Assembly: GCF_026965535.1 (NCBI RefSeq)
Contig: NZ_CP114039.1
Coordinates: forward strand, 2,170,001 to 2,234,000
From: Corallococcus sp. NCRR
GTDB taxonomy: Bacteria; Myxococcota; Myxococcia; Myxococcales; Myxococcaceae
DNA: 64,000 bases
Direction: 5' to 3'
Shown: piece after piece, positions 51,282-59,726 of the stretch
Layout of the letters: each line of letters begins with the position of its first letter
Position numbering within the stretch: position 1 is the first letter of the stretch
Translations under genes and position numbers: made by a program
Notes under the pieces: model-generated
What the model was told of the DNA's origin: nothing
The model's input: only the letters and a program-made list of their open reading frames with translations
Database searches by the model: none

Positions 51282-52328
51282 TCAGCGGCCGGTGAGGTAC
51301 TTGCCCCAGCGCAGGCTGTTGCGCAGCTGCGTGACGATGAAGGCGGGCACCCACTGGAGCAGGTTCGCCTCCGGCTGCACGTCGTAGCCGTTCCACAGGT
51401 TGTCGTCGATGCGGTTGGCGTCCAGCGTCGTGGGGTAGGGCGCGGGCATGCCGCCGAAGCACTCCCCTTGCGAGAAGAAGAGGTCCCACAGCGTGGCGGC
51501 CTCCGCGTGGTCGTCCGCGATGAGGCGCGTGTCCACGCCCAGCAGCGAGCCCAGCAGCTTCCAGAAGAAGTACCAGCGCTGCTCGTTGTACTCGTAGCCC
51601 TTGTCCACCCACGCCTGCGCGACGACGTACGCGAACGTCAGCAGCGTGAACGCGACCCCGCTCTGGTTGTAGCAATGCTGCCGCCCCGTGTTGAGGGACC
51701 GGTAGTGGCCGAGCGCGGAGTTGTGCATCTGCGCCAGCAGCAGCGTGGTGGACAGGGTGCGCGTGCTGTAGAGGCTGCCCCAGCCCATGTTCATGTTGCC
51801 GTAGAGGATGCGCAGCATGATCTGCGCCGTCTCGATGACCCGGCGGGACACGATGGTCTTGAGCTTGCTGTGCGGGCGCTGCTCGAACAGCGACGACACG
51901 TCCTTGTGGTAGTACGTGGCCCGGAAGGACACGCCCGCCAGCTGGTTCACGGACGCGCCCTGGAAGAAGACGTAGAAAGCCTCGTCGCGCGCGGCCTCGA
52001 AGTCCCGCAGGAACTGCGCGGAAGAGCCCACGCCCGTCACCGCCTGCGTGGCCACCGAGTGCGCCGGCCCGTAGAGCACCTTCGCGATGCGGTGGTCGCT
52101 GTACGTGTTGCCCCAGTAGCCCTCGATGGCGGAGAAGGCCTTCAGCGCGGGCCGCCACGCGGTGCCGTTCACGCCGGGCGTCTCGCGGATGTGCTTCTTC
52201 CAGTGCTGCCGCAGCTCCTCCATGAACTCCGGCTCCGCGGCGCTCATGATGCCGTACAGGCTGTTGGCCGCGTTGAGCGGGTCGCCCAGGATGGCGGTCA
52301 GGTTCTGGCCACGGAAGGTGAAGGGCAT
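51282..52328 (-). CDS. DUF2236 / MpaB-like oxygenase-domain protein
   Basis: A 348-residue protein starting at ATG 52328 behind GGAGAG. The all-helical pattern YFFWKLLGSLLGVDTRLIADDHAEA and the His/Asp-containing helices around ATYYHKDVSSLF resemble the MpaB / rubber-oxygenase (DUF2236) fold, a haem-b binding group. Other readings, such as an unclassified myxobacterial family, remain possible. No signal peptide or clear membrane helix is visible. A sigma-70-like promoter lies directly upstream. Confidence in the family is moderate. Confidence 0.68.
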   Translation of the reverse strand: MPFTFRGQNLTAILGDPLNAANSLYGIMSAAEPEFMEELRQHWKKHIRETPGVNGTAWRPALKAFSAIEGYWGNTYSDHRIAKVLYGPAHSVATQAVTGVGSSAQFLRDFEAARDEAFYVFFQGASVNQLAGVSFRATYYHKDVSSLFEQRPHSKLKTIVSRRVIETAQIMLRILYGNMNMGWGSLYSTRTLSTTLLLAQMHNSALGHYRSLNTGRQHCYNQSGVAFTLLTFAYVVAQAWVDKGYEYNEQRWYFFWKLLGSLLGVDTRLIADDHAEAATLWDLFFSQGECFGGMPAPYPTTLDANRIDDNLWNGYDVQPEANLLQWVPAFIVTQLRNSLRWGKYLTGR

Positions 52329-52364
52329 GGGGGCGGGCTCTCCAGCGGACGGCGTTCCCGGCCC

Positions 52365-52393
52365 AGTGTAGAGAAATGTTGAATCTGTAACAA
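52365..52393 (-). promoter_or_regulatory. Sigma-70-like promoter for the DUF2236-like gene
   Basis: On the minus strand TTGTTA (52393-52388) and TACACT (52370-52365) are separated by 17 bases, each with four of six consensus positions. The start codon at 52328 follows by 36 bases. The local sequence is unusually A/T-rich for this window. Confidence 0.5.
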
Positions 52394-52524
52394 ACCGCCC
52401 GTCCTGGAAAACCCGACACGTAGGGGATGTGACGGGGCGGGGTGGACCGGACTTTCCGTGCGGACGCGAGCGGCGATGCTCGGACTTTTGGCGGGGCGTG
52501 GCCCTCGCGTGGAGGAGCGGAGCC

Positions 52525-53538
52525 TTGGCGACGGTGTCCCTGCAGGACGTGCGCAAGGTGTACCGGGGTGGGGTGGCGGCGGTGAAGGGCGTGACGCTGG
52601 ACATCGCGGACGGCGAGTTCGTGTCGCTGGTGGGCCCGTCCGGCTGCGGCAAGTCCACGACGTTGAACCTCATCGCCGGGCTGGAGGAGCTGTCCGGCGG
52701 CGAGCTGAGAATCGACGGGCAGTTGGTGAACGACCTGTCGCCGCGCGAGCGTGACATCGCGATGGTGTTCCAGAGCTACGCGCTCTACCCGCACCTGGAC
52801 GTGGCGGGGAACCTGGCGTTCCCGCTGAAGGTGGCGGGCATGGACGCGAAGGACGTCGACGCGCGCGTGCGCGAGGTGTCCGGCGTGCTGGGGCTGGAGG
52901 CGCTCCTGTCGCGCCGGCCGAAGGAGCTGTCGGGCGGACAGCGGCAGCGCGTGGCGCTGGGACGCGCGCTGGTGCGCAGGCCCAAGGTGTTCCTCTTCGA
53001 CGAGCCCCTGTCCAACCTGGACGCGGCGCTGCGCACGCAGATGCGCGGTGAAATCAAGAAGCTGCACGAACAGCTGAAGGCCACGTTCATCTACGTCACG
53101 CACGACCAGGCGGAGGCGATGACGCTGTCGGACCGCGTGGTGGTGATGAGCCAGGGCGAGGTGCAGCAGGTGGCCCCGCCGCGCGAGCTGTACGACGCAC
53201 CGGTGAACCTCTTCGTGGCGGGCTTCTTCGGCTCGCCGCGCATCAACCTGGTGAAGCCCCAGACGCTGGGTCTGTCCGACGGGGACGCGGTGCTGGGCCT
53301 GAGGCCGGAGCACCTCCAGGTGGGGCAGGGCGCCCGGCCGGACGACGCGCGCGAGGGCCGCGTGTACCTGGTGGAGCCCATGGGCGCGGAGGTCTGGGTG
53401 ACGGTGGAGACGGGCGGCGAGCGCATGGTGGCGCGGGCGCCCGGGGACTTCCACGCCGCGAGCGGAGACCCGGTGTGGCTGCGCCACGACGCGCGTTACC
53501 TGCGCCGGTTCGACGCGAGGACGGGGCGCGCGGTGTGA
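52525..53538 (+). CDS. MalK/UgpC-type ABC transporter ATPase
   Basis: A 337-residue ATPase for a sugar-type importer. The probable start is TTG 52525, seven bases after GGAGGAG, giving MATVSLQDVRKVYRGG. Walker A GPSGCGKS, Q-loop FQSYALYPHLDV, signature LSGGQRQRVALGRAL, Walker B VFLFDEPLSNLDA and switch His (VTHDQAEAM) are complete. The C-terminal regulatory domain (TOBE/OB, about 235-335) is present, as in MalK. No permease is nearby. It is a candidate for the missing subunit of the importer at 12365-15326; shared ATPases of this kind are known. Confidence 0.92.
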   Translation: MATVSLQDVRKVYRGGVAAVKGVTLDIADGEFVSLVGPSGCGKSTTLNLIAGLEELSGGELRIDGQLVNDLSPRERDIAMVFQSYALYPHLDVAGNLAFPLKVAGMDAKDVDARVREVSGVLGLEALLSRRPKELSGGQRQRVALGRALVRRPKVFLFDEPLSNLDAALRTQMRGEIKKLHEQLKATFIYVTHDQAEAMTLSDRVVVMSQGEVQQVAPPRELYDAPVNLFVAGFFGSPRINLVKPQTLGLSDGDAVLGLRPEHLQVGQGARPDDAREGRVYLVEPMGAEVWVTVETGGERMVARAPGDFHAASGDPVWLRHDARYLRRFDARTGRAV

Positions 53539-53539
53539 G

Positions 53540-53737
53540 TCAGGCGTAGACCTGTTCGCTCTCCACCATGGGTTCCAGCCGGCGCTGGAGGGCGGCGAGC
53601 CGTTCGTAGCGCTGGTGCAGCGCTTCCTTGTGCTCGCGTTGATCCGCCCGGGCGATTTCATCCAGCAGCGTTTGCAGCGAGGAGTCCACGGCGTCCTTCA
53701 GCACGCGCGATTCGTCGTTCGACAGTTCCAGCAGCAT
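53540..53737 (-). CDS. Small coiled-coil protein, 65 aa
   Basis: A short protein, MLLELSNDESRVLKDAV..., with AAGGAGA as ribosome site. Residues 5-55 are a single predicted amphipathic helix or coiled coil (ALHQRYERLAALQRRLEP). No signal or domain was recognised. It ends one base from the ATPase gene and is divergent from the PRC-like protein. Function unknown. Confidence 0.72.
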   Translation of the reverse strand: MLLELSNDESRVLKDAVDSSLQTLLDEIARADQREHKEALHQRYERLAALQRRLEPMVESEQVYA

Positions 53738-53890
53738 GGGGGTCTCCTTGAGGCAACGTTAGGCACCGCGTGACGGGGCCGCGCGCAGGGCAGGCACACA
53801 GGCGTGGAAGAAGGCGGCCCGAGGGCCCACCGGGCTGCCTGCCACGCCGCGCACGGCGGCGGGAGCGACCCCACTCTGGGTGAGGACCCC

Positions 53891-54226
53891 ATGAGCGCGA
53901 GGAGCGACGCGATGATTCACGCGGGAGAGGTTCGCGAGGGCATGTCGGTGCGCACCGCCGACGGACAGCAACTGGGCCGGGTGGCTGGCGTGGGCGACAC
54001 GCACTTCGAACTGGAGCAGGGGCTGGTGCCCATTCCCCGGCGCGACTACCTGGTCGAATACAGCGACGTGGAGGCCGTGAGCGGAGATGAAGTCCTGCTC
54101 AAGCCCGCGGACCACTCGCAGCTCACGCTGGAGGAGGACGACGACGGCGGGGCCCTGCCGCCGCGCCACAGCGAGGGCCTGGAAGCGGAGCCCACGAACG
54201 ACCCCGTGGGTCCCATGCGGCACTAG
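53891..54226 (+). CDS. DUF2171/PRC-barrel-like protein
   Basis: A 111-residue acidic protein. ATG 53891 and ATG 53912 both have purine-rich sites upstream; the second would remove seven residues. The core GMSVRTADGQQLGRVAGVGDTHFELEQG with a following DYLVEYSDVEAV resembles PRC-barrel or DUF2171 domains, small beta-barrels that bind RNA or proteins. The tail is rich in Asp, Glu and Pro. A hairpin follows its stop. Function unknown. Confidence 0.7.
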   Translation: MSARSDAMIHAGEVREGMSVRTADGQQLGRVAGVGDTHFELEQGLVPIPRRDYLVEYSDVEAVSGDEVLLKPADHSQLTLEEDDDGGALPPRHSEGLEAEPTNDPVGPMRH

Positions 54227-54249
54227 TGCGTCCAACCCGGAGGGCAGGG

Positions 54250-54275
54250 CAAGTCCCTGGAATCACAGGGCCTTG
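54250..54275 (+). terminator. Hairpin after the PRC-like gene
   Basis: CAAGTCCCTG (54250-54259) pairs with CAGGGCCTTG (54266-54275) with one mismatch and a 6-base loop. It lies 24 bases after the stop. No T-run. Confidence 0.4.
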
Positions 54276-54339
54276 CGGTCGCCTGGGTGTCAGACCGGCG
54301 GGTTAAACGGACCCCTCGACCTGACGTCCCGGTGGGGCC

Positions 54340-55470
54340 ATGCGACGGTTTTCGACTTCTTGCGTCACGATGCTGTGGTTGGGAGTGGTGTTCGCGTGCG
54401 GCCCCGCGCCGCGAGCGGATGCGGGGGGCGTGGAGGCGCCGGTGCCGGGCGTGTTGTCCACGCCGAGGCGGCTGTTGCCGTACATCGCGTTGGACGACGG
54501 GCGGGTGCTGGCGGCCGGAGGGCATGACGGCAACCGCACGTTGGGCAGCAGCGAGGTCTTCGAGCCGGGCACGGGGCGTTGGAGGTCCACGGGGGCGCTG
54601 CGCACGGCGAGGCGCAACCACGCGGCGGTGCGGCTTCTGGATGGCCGCGTGCTGGTGGTGGGCGGCTCCAACGGCGTGACGGTGGGCGCGCTGGCGAGCG
54701 CGGAGCTGTACGCGCCGGACACGGGAGCGTGGACGCAGGCGGCGTCCATGAGCGAGGCGCGCAATGATCCGGCGGTGGTGGTGTTGCCGGACGGGCGCGT
54801 GCTGGTGGCGGGGGGCACGGACGTGGACCTGCGGCCGGTGCGTTCAGCGGAGTTGTTCGACCCGGTGACGGGGACGTGGAGCGCGGCGGAGGCGCCCGCG
54901 TACGCGCGGGGCGGCGCGGGGACGGCGGTGGTGCTGCGCACAGGCAAGGTGCTCTTCGCGAGCGGCCTGCAATCGGAACTCTACGACCCGGTGACCGGCC
55001 ACTGGGAGAAGGCGGGAACGGTGGGCGGCGCGGCGGGGACGCACCGGCTGGGGCACACCGTGACGCTGCTCCCGGACGGGCGCGTGTTGGTGGTGGGCGG
55101 CACCACGACGCAGGCCGCGCGGACGGCGGAGGTGTACGTGCCGGAGCGAAACGACTGGGAGTTGGTGGAAGCGCCAGCGGTGCCGAGAGAGCACCACGCC
55201 GCGCTGCTGACGGCGGAGGGCGCGGTGCTGGTGGTGGGCGGCGAGCACTCCTCCACAGGCACGCTGGACTCCGCGGAGCGCTTCGACCCGGTGAAGGGCC
55301 TCTGGACGCAGGCGCCCACGCTGCATGAGCCGCGAGGCGAAGCCGGAGCGCTGTGGCTGCGCCGGGGCACGGTGCTGGTGGTGGGCGGAGTGAACGAACT
55401 GGGCACCCTGGCCACGAGCGAGGAATACGTCCCCGCCCCCGCCATGGCCCAGGTCACGCCTGGCGAGTAG
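54340..55470 (+). CDS. Kelch-repeat lipoprotein
   Basis: A 376-residue protein with a signal ending GVVFAC and six to seven kelch-type repeats of about 48 residues. Each repeat has DGRVLVVGG followed by a SAELYxPxTGxWT block, as in galactose-oxidase beta-propellers; the copper ligands of galactose oxidase itself are not visible. A propeller of this kind usually binds a protein or sugar. It is probably lipid-anchored outside the inner membrane. It stands alone, 61 bases before a Cys-rich lipoprotein. Confidence 0.9.
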   Translation: MRRFSTSCVTMLWLGVVFACGPAPRADAGGVEAPVPGVLSTPRRLLPYIALDDGRVLAAGGHDGNRTLGSSEVFEPGTGRWRSTGALRTARRNHAAVRLLDGRVLVVGGSNGVTVGALASAELYAPDTGAWTQAASMSEARNDPAVVVLPDGRVLVAGGTDVDLRPVRSAELFDPVTGTWSAAEAPAYARGGAGTAVVLRTGKVLFASGLQSELYDPVTGHWEKAGTVGGAAGTHRLGHTVTLLPDGRVLVVGGTTTQAARTAEVYVPERNDWELVEAPAVPREHHAALLTAEGAVLVVGGEHSSTGTLDSAERFDPVKGLWTQAPTLHEPRGEAGALWLRRGTVLVVGGVNELGTLATSEEYVPAPAMAQVTPGE

Positions 55471-55531
55471 AGAACGGGTATGGGCACCGCAGGGTGATTC
55501 CGGTTCAAGGAGGCGGCAGGGACGATGCCGC

Positions 55532-55912
55532 ATGAACTTCAGGACGTCAGGTACTATTCTCGGCCTCCTGGTGCTCGTGATGGCCCTCGGCGTGGGTTGC
55601 GCCTCCGCGCCTCCCACGGAGCTTCGAGCGGATCATGCGCGCGGACCCGGCAGCTTCTGCGCGCTGAACCCCGAAGGCTGCGCTCCGCCGCCTGCGCCCA
55701 CACCCGGAACGTTCGACCTGGACTCCTGCTTCAGGGCCTGTGATGCGGGAGGCGCGGCCCTGGAGTCATACTGCCGGGGTCTCGCCGAGACTTGGCAGCG
55801 GCAGCTCTGCTGGTCCGTCGTCCAGGGCTCGAAGGCCGCATGCAAGGGCATGTGCTCGCGCATCAACGCATGCGTTTCCCATTCCACCGCCTGCCCGCCG
55901 GATGAAGGGTAA
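55532..55912 (+). CDS. Small Cys-rich lipoprotein
   Basis: A 126-residue lipoprotein with lipobox LGVGC (Cys23). After a Pro-rich spacer (about 48-58), eight cysteines in a short helical domain (SCFRACDAGG, ESYCRGL, RQLCWSVV, AACKGMCSRINAC) suggest several disulphides, in a pattern like small helical-hairpin domains. The next gene starts 11 bases later. No family was recognised. The layout recalls the Cys-rich lipoprotein at 22640, but the cysteine spacing differs. Confidence 0.78.
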   Translation: MNFRTSGTILGLLVLVMALGVGCASAPPTELRADHARGPGSFCALNPEGCAPPPAPTPGTFDLDSCFRACDAGGAALESYCRGLAETWQRQLCWSVVQGSKAACKGMCSRINACVSHSTACPPDEG

Positions 55913-55922
55913 GGAGCCATCC

Positions 55923-56240
55923 ATGAACCCTGGTCCTCCGCAGCACGCGTCCATCAGCGACCCCGTGGCCGATGACTACTGGTCCTTCGAGGATGACCAT
56001 GGCCGCAAGCACGTCTCCCGCGTCACCCTGGGCCGGCCCGCGCCCATTTCCCAGGATGCCAATGGGGACTGGTATTGCCCGCTGATCATCGGCCATGCGG
56101 TGCCCATCACCGTCAGCATGGTGGGCGTCGGCCCGGTGGATGCCCTGCTCAACGCCGCGCGGTTCGTCCGCGAGCATTTCCACGAGCTGCGCAAGGTCAG
56201 CCCCCGCGCCACGCCTCCAGGCTCCACGGATTCGAAGTGA
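55923..56240 (+). CDS. Small protein, DUF6968-like
   Basis: A 105-residue cytoplasmic-looking protein. The ATG at 55923 has AAGGAG six bases upstream; ATG 55902 would add seven residues. The pattern of a VTLGRPAPI strand, WYCPLIIGHAV, and a closing VDALLNAARFVREHFHEL helix resembles DUF6968, which I recall near polymorphic-toxin genes. That recollection is weak evidence. Its tight spacing after the Cys-rich lipoprotein suggests a functional pair. Confidence 0.6.
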   Translation: MNPGPPQHASISDPVADDYWSFEDDHGRKHVSRVTLGRPAPISQDANGDWYCPLIIGHAVPITVSMVGVGPVDALLNAARFVREHFHELRKVSPRATPPGSTDSK

Positions 56241-56346
56241 AGCCGGGACAGTGTGTCTGGCTTTTCCTTGAATGACTGGCAACGGCGGTTCCGGGAGCCC
56301 TTTTGCTCCGCGCCGCGCGACAGGGTGCGTGACAGACTGCGCGCCC

Positions 56347-57783
56347 ATGCGCTCCTGGAAACACCTGCTCGTCGTCCCGCTCGTCTGTTCCTCCGCCTGC
56401 GCCACCGCGCCCGCCGCCCCCTCGAAGCCCGAGGCCCCGGCCGCCGCCGCGCCGGCCACTCCCGCCGCCGCGCCCGTGGCCCCCGCCGCGCCCGTGCGCC
56501 CCTTCGGCACGCTGCGCGAACAGTCCGCCCGCCAGCAGGCGTGGCTCAAGGAGCGGCTGGAGACCGGCGTGCCCCAGCTCATGCGCAAGCACGGCGTGCG
56601 CATGTGGGTCGTCCCCATGCGCGAGTACAACGAGGACCCCGTCTTCAAGGCGCTCGTCGCCCCCACCACCTTCGCCGCCCGCCGCCGCACCATCTACGTC
56701 TTCTTCGACCGGGGCGCGGACAAGGGCGTGGAGCGGCTGGCGCTGGGCGGCAGCACCCAGGGCGGCCTCTATGAGGCCCGCCGCGCCCCCATGATGGTGG
56801 ACCGCGGCGGCTCGCAGCGCGCCGCGGAGCTCCTGGGCCCCGAACAGTGGCTGCTCCTCAAGCAGGTCGTGGAGGAGCGCAAGCCGGACTCCATCGCCAT
56901 CAACGTGTCGCCCGCCATCGCCTTCGCGGACGGCCTCACCCACGGCGAATACGAAGGCATGACCCAGGCCCTGGGCCCCACCTGGACCCAGCGGCTCAAG
57001 CCCGCCGGAGGCCTGCCCCTGGACGTGCTCGGCTGGCGCGGCGCCGACGAGGTCCGCTTCTACGCCGACCTCCAGAAGTACGCCTGGAACCTCATCCAGA
57101 CCGCCTTCTCCAATGCCGTCATCACCCCCGGCACCACCACCACCCAGGACGTGGAGTGGTGGATGCGCCAGCGCCTGGCCGACGAAGGCCTGGACACCTG
57201 GTTCCAGCCGGACGTGGACGTGCAGCGCCAGGGCGCCACCGAGGAGCAGGTGGGCGACAACCCCGTCATCCAGCGCGGCGACGTGCTCCACTGCGACTTC
57301 GGCGTCACCGCGCTGCGCCTCAACACCGACACCCAGCACATGGGCTACGTGCTGCGCGACGGAGAGACGGACGCCCCCGAGGGCCTCAAGGCCGCGCTCA
57401 AGGCGTCCAACCGGCTCCAGGACATCGTCACCGGTGAAATCAAGCCGGGCCGCACCGGCAATGAAGTCCTGCGCGCCTCGCTCGCGCGCATGAAGTCCGA
57501 AGGCATCAACGGCACCGTGTACTCACACCCCATTGGCCTGCACGGCCACGGCGCCGGCCCCATGATTGGCATGTGGGACCGCCAGGAGGGCGTGCCCGGC
57601 AACGGCGAGCACAAAGTGATGCCCGACTCCTGGTTCTCCATCGAGTTGCAGGCCACCAGCCCCGTGCCGGAGTGGAACCAGCAGCCCGTGCGCTCCGCCC
57701 AGGAGGAGGACATCGTCGTGGACTCGCAGGGCGCCGTGCACTGGGCCTTCCAGCGCCAGACGTCCTTCCACCTGGTGCGCTAG
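56347..57783 (+). CDS. M24 family metallopeptidase (Xaa-Pro aminopeptidase-like), exported
   Basis: A 478-residue pita-bread peptidase. The N-terminus has a signal ending SSAC that may be a lipobox, then an Ala/Pro-rich spacer to about residue 50. An N-terminal creatinase-like domain precedes the catalytic domain (about 235-465). Metal ligands are visible as Asp in DVLHCDFGV, Asp in NTDTQHMGY, His in HPIGLHGHG and Glu in SIELQATS and EEDIVV. The set is complete, so it is likely active, probably removing N-terminal residues before proline in the periplasm. No good ribosome site precedes ATG 56347. Confidence 0.88.
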   Translation: MRSWKHLLVVPLVCSSACATAPAAPSKPEAPAAAAPATPAAAPVAPAAPVRPFGTLREQSARQQAWLKERLETGVPQLMRKHGVRMWVVPMREYNEDPVFKALVAPTTFAARRRTIYVFFDRGADKGVERLALGGSTQGGLYEARRAPMMVDRGGSQRAAELLGPEQWLLLKQVVEERKPDSIAINVSPAIAFADGLTHGEYEGMTQALGPTWTQRLKPAGGLPLDVLGWRGADEVRFYADLQKYAWNLIQTAFSNAVITPGTTTTQDVEWWMRQRLADEGLDTWFQPDVDVQRQGATEEQVGDNPVIQRGDVLHCDFGVTALRLNTDTQHMGYVLRDGETDAPEGLKAALKASNRLQDIVTGEIKPGRTGNEVLRASLARMKSEGINGTVYSHPIGLHGHGAGPMIGMWDRQEGVPGNGEHKVMPDSWFSIELQATSPVPEWNQQPVRSAQEEDIVVDSQGAVHWAFQRQTSFHLVR

Positions 57784-57788
57784 ACGGC

Positions 57789-58952
57789 CTACTTCGCCAC
57801 GCCCGTCATGGACTTGAGCAGCGTCACCAGCGCCTGCTTCTCCTCGCTGCTCAGGTCCAGCTTGACGATGGTCTCCGTGCGCACGCCCGCGAAGGTGCCG
57901 TCCGGGTCGCCGCCCTTGTTGTAGAACTCGACCACGTCCTCCAGCGTCTTCTCCGCGCCGGTGTGCATGTACGGCGCGCTCAGCGCCACGTTGCGCAGGG
58001 TAGGCGTGCGGAACGCGCCCTCCACCTCCGTGGGCTTGCTCTGCGCCTGCGCCTTCAGCGTGGACAGCCGCGCCGCGTCGATGCCGCCAGGCGCGTCGCT
58101 GTAGGGGCCCGCGGCGTTGAACGGCCAGGACACCAGCGCGTCCACCGCGTCCGCCTGCCCGCGCCGCCCCGCGCCCGAGTCCTTCAGCCCCAGGTTGTGG
58201 AACTTGTCGTCCGACAGCGAGCGGCCCTTGTGGCACACCACGCACTGGCCCTTGCGCATGAACGTCTTCAGGCCCAGGTACGCCGGGTCCTTCTCCTGCG
58301 TGCCCGCCTCCACCGCCTGCAGGAAGCGCCGCACGTCCGCGTCGAAGGGCGCGTCGGTGCGGTTGAGTGTGCGCTGATACGCCGCCAGCACCTTGCCCAC
58401 GTTCGCCATCAGCCGGTCCGGGTCGGACTCGTCCGCGGGCGCCTTGCCGAACAGCTGCGTGTACGCCGCCGTGTACGAGGGCTCGCCGGACAGCCGCGCG
58501 CGCACCACCGTCGCGTCCGAGTCCATCTCGATGGGGTTCGTCAGCGGCAGCAGCGCCTGCGACCAGAGCCGGTCCGCCCGCCCGTCCCACATGAACCAGC
58601 GGCTGTAGCCCACGTTCAACAGGCTGGGCGGGTTGCGCTCGGACTGGTGGCCTCCGCAGCCCTCCGCCGTCGCCGTCTCCACCGTGTAGGACTCACCCGC
58701 GTGGCAGCTCTTGCAGGACACCGTCCCGCAGCGCGACAGCCCCGGGTCCTCGAACAGCCGCTGGCCCAGCATCGCCGCGTCCGCGTTGTCCGCCCACTTG
58801 TTCGTGGGGTCCGACTCCGGCTTCACGCTCTGCGTGTGCAGCGCGCTCAGCTGGTCCAGCTCATCTTCGGTCGGAAAGGGCACTTCGGATTCGCAACCCG
58901 CCCCCAGCAGGGCCAGGGCGAGCACGGCGGTACGCGGACGGAAGACGGTCAT
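57789..58952 (-). CDS. Dihaem cytochrome c peroxidase (MauG/CcpA family) lipoprotein
   Basis: A 387-residue exported enzyme that reduces hydrogen peroxide with electrons from a cytochrome, or belongs to the MauG-like branch. The signal ends in a lipobox (LLGAGC). Haem sites are CKSCH in the first domain and CVVCH in the second; LRNVALSAPYMHTG with its Met/His region matches the peroxidase C-terminal domain. RNPPSLLNVGYSRWFMWDGRAD is the standard interdomain block. It converges on the M24 gene with five bases between. Confidence 0.92.
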   Translation of the reverse strand: MTVFRPRTAVLALALLGAGCESEVPFPTEDELDQLSALHTQSVKPESDPTNKWADNADAAMLGQRLFEDPGLSRCGTVSCKSCHAGESYTVETATAEGCGGHQSERNPPSLLNVGYSRWFMWDGRADRLWSQALLPLTNPIEMDSDATVVRARLSGEPSYTAAYTQLFGKAPADESDPDRLMANVGKVLAAYQRTLNRTDAPFDADVRRFLQAVEAGTQEKDPAYLGLKTFMRKGQCVVCHKGRSLSDDKFHNLGLKDSGAGRRGQADAVDALVSWPFNAAGPYSDAPGGIDAARLSTLKAQAQSKPTEVEGAFRTPTLRNVALSAPYMHTGAEKTLEDVVEFYNKGGDPDGTFAGVRTETIVKLDLSSEEKQALVTLLKSMTGVAK

Positions 58953-59103
58953 GGGCCGGGGCAGCTTCGCGCCCTTGTGTTCAGCAATCAATGGTCCCTG
59001 TCCCCCCGCCGGGCATGCGGCCATCCACGCACGAAGGCCGGGGACCCACCTGGGTGCACCCGGCCTTCACGGCGTGAAGCACTTCAACAGGACTTCAGGA
59101 GCG

Positions 59104-59508
59104 CTACTCGCAGGCCAGCTTGAAGCTCACCACCGGCGCCGCGAACTTGGCGATCTTCATCTTCGTGGGGCCCGGGGTGACCGTGGGCGCCGCGCCGTTG
59201 GCGCACTTGAGGCCCGCGTCCACCACCAGCTCCACGTTCAGCTCCTTGTCCTCCGGCAGCGCGCTGACGTTGTAGCTGCAGCGGTTGTTGCGGCTCTGCT
59301 TCACCTCGCCACGGCCCAGGGCCACGGCGTCGCCCTCCGTCACCTTCACCCCGACCGACGTGCACGGCTCACCCTGCAGGCCGCTCGCGGGGTACGCGAT
59401 GCTGCCGGTGACCGTGGCGTTGCCCCCGCGACCCGCGGCCGCCGCGCCACTCGAAGAGGCGCAACCCGTGGCGGCAACGACGAAGGCGGCAACAGCAATT
59501 CGCAACAT
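59104..59508 (-). CDS. Small lipoprotein, 134 aa
   Basis: A lipoprotein with signal AVAAFVVAATGC (Cys16). The mature protein is a probable beta-sandwich with three Cys (EPCTSVG, NRCSYNV, LKCANG) and ends FKLACE. The GAGGA site lies before ATG 59508. No known family was recognised. The upstream gap contains nested inverted repeats that may control it. Confidence 0.75.
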   Translation of the reverse strand: MLRIAVAAFVVAATGCASSSGAAAAGRGGNATVTGSIAYPASGLQGEPCTSVGVKVTEGDAVALGRGEVKQSRNNRCSYNVSALPEDKELNVELVVDAGLKCANGAAPTVTPGPTKMKIAKFAAPVVSFKLACE

Positions 59509-59515
59509 GGATATC

Positions 59516-59714
59516 CTCAATTCAAGAATGAGATGGTTTTCGCGCCGGTCTGGCCGCCTTCCCGGCAGCCATCGGCGCGCGCCACGTACAATTCCGGCGC
59601 GCATTCATTCCACGCAGCAGCGCATTCTCGATTTCGTCACGCGGAGCATTTTTCCGTTCCCCAACATCCACGCTCCGCGTCCGTGATGCGCTGCTGACGT
59701 TCCCATGAATTGAG
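59516..59714. repeat. Nested inverted repeats between the small lipoprotein and the second subtilisin gene
   Basis: Three pairs share one centre: CTCAATTCA / TGAATTGAG (59516-59524, 59706-59714), CAGCAGCGCAT / ATGCGCTGCTG (59615-59625, 59686-59696) and ACGCGGAGC / GCTCCGCGT (59639-59647, 59672-59680). The region is less GC-rich than its neighbours. It could be a structured terminator or leader, or a small non-autonomous element. Confidence 0.65.
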
Positions 59715-59726
59715 AAGTGAGGTGCG

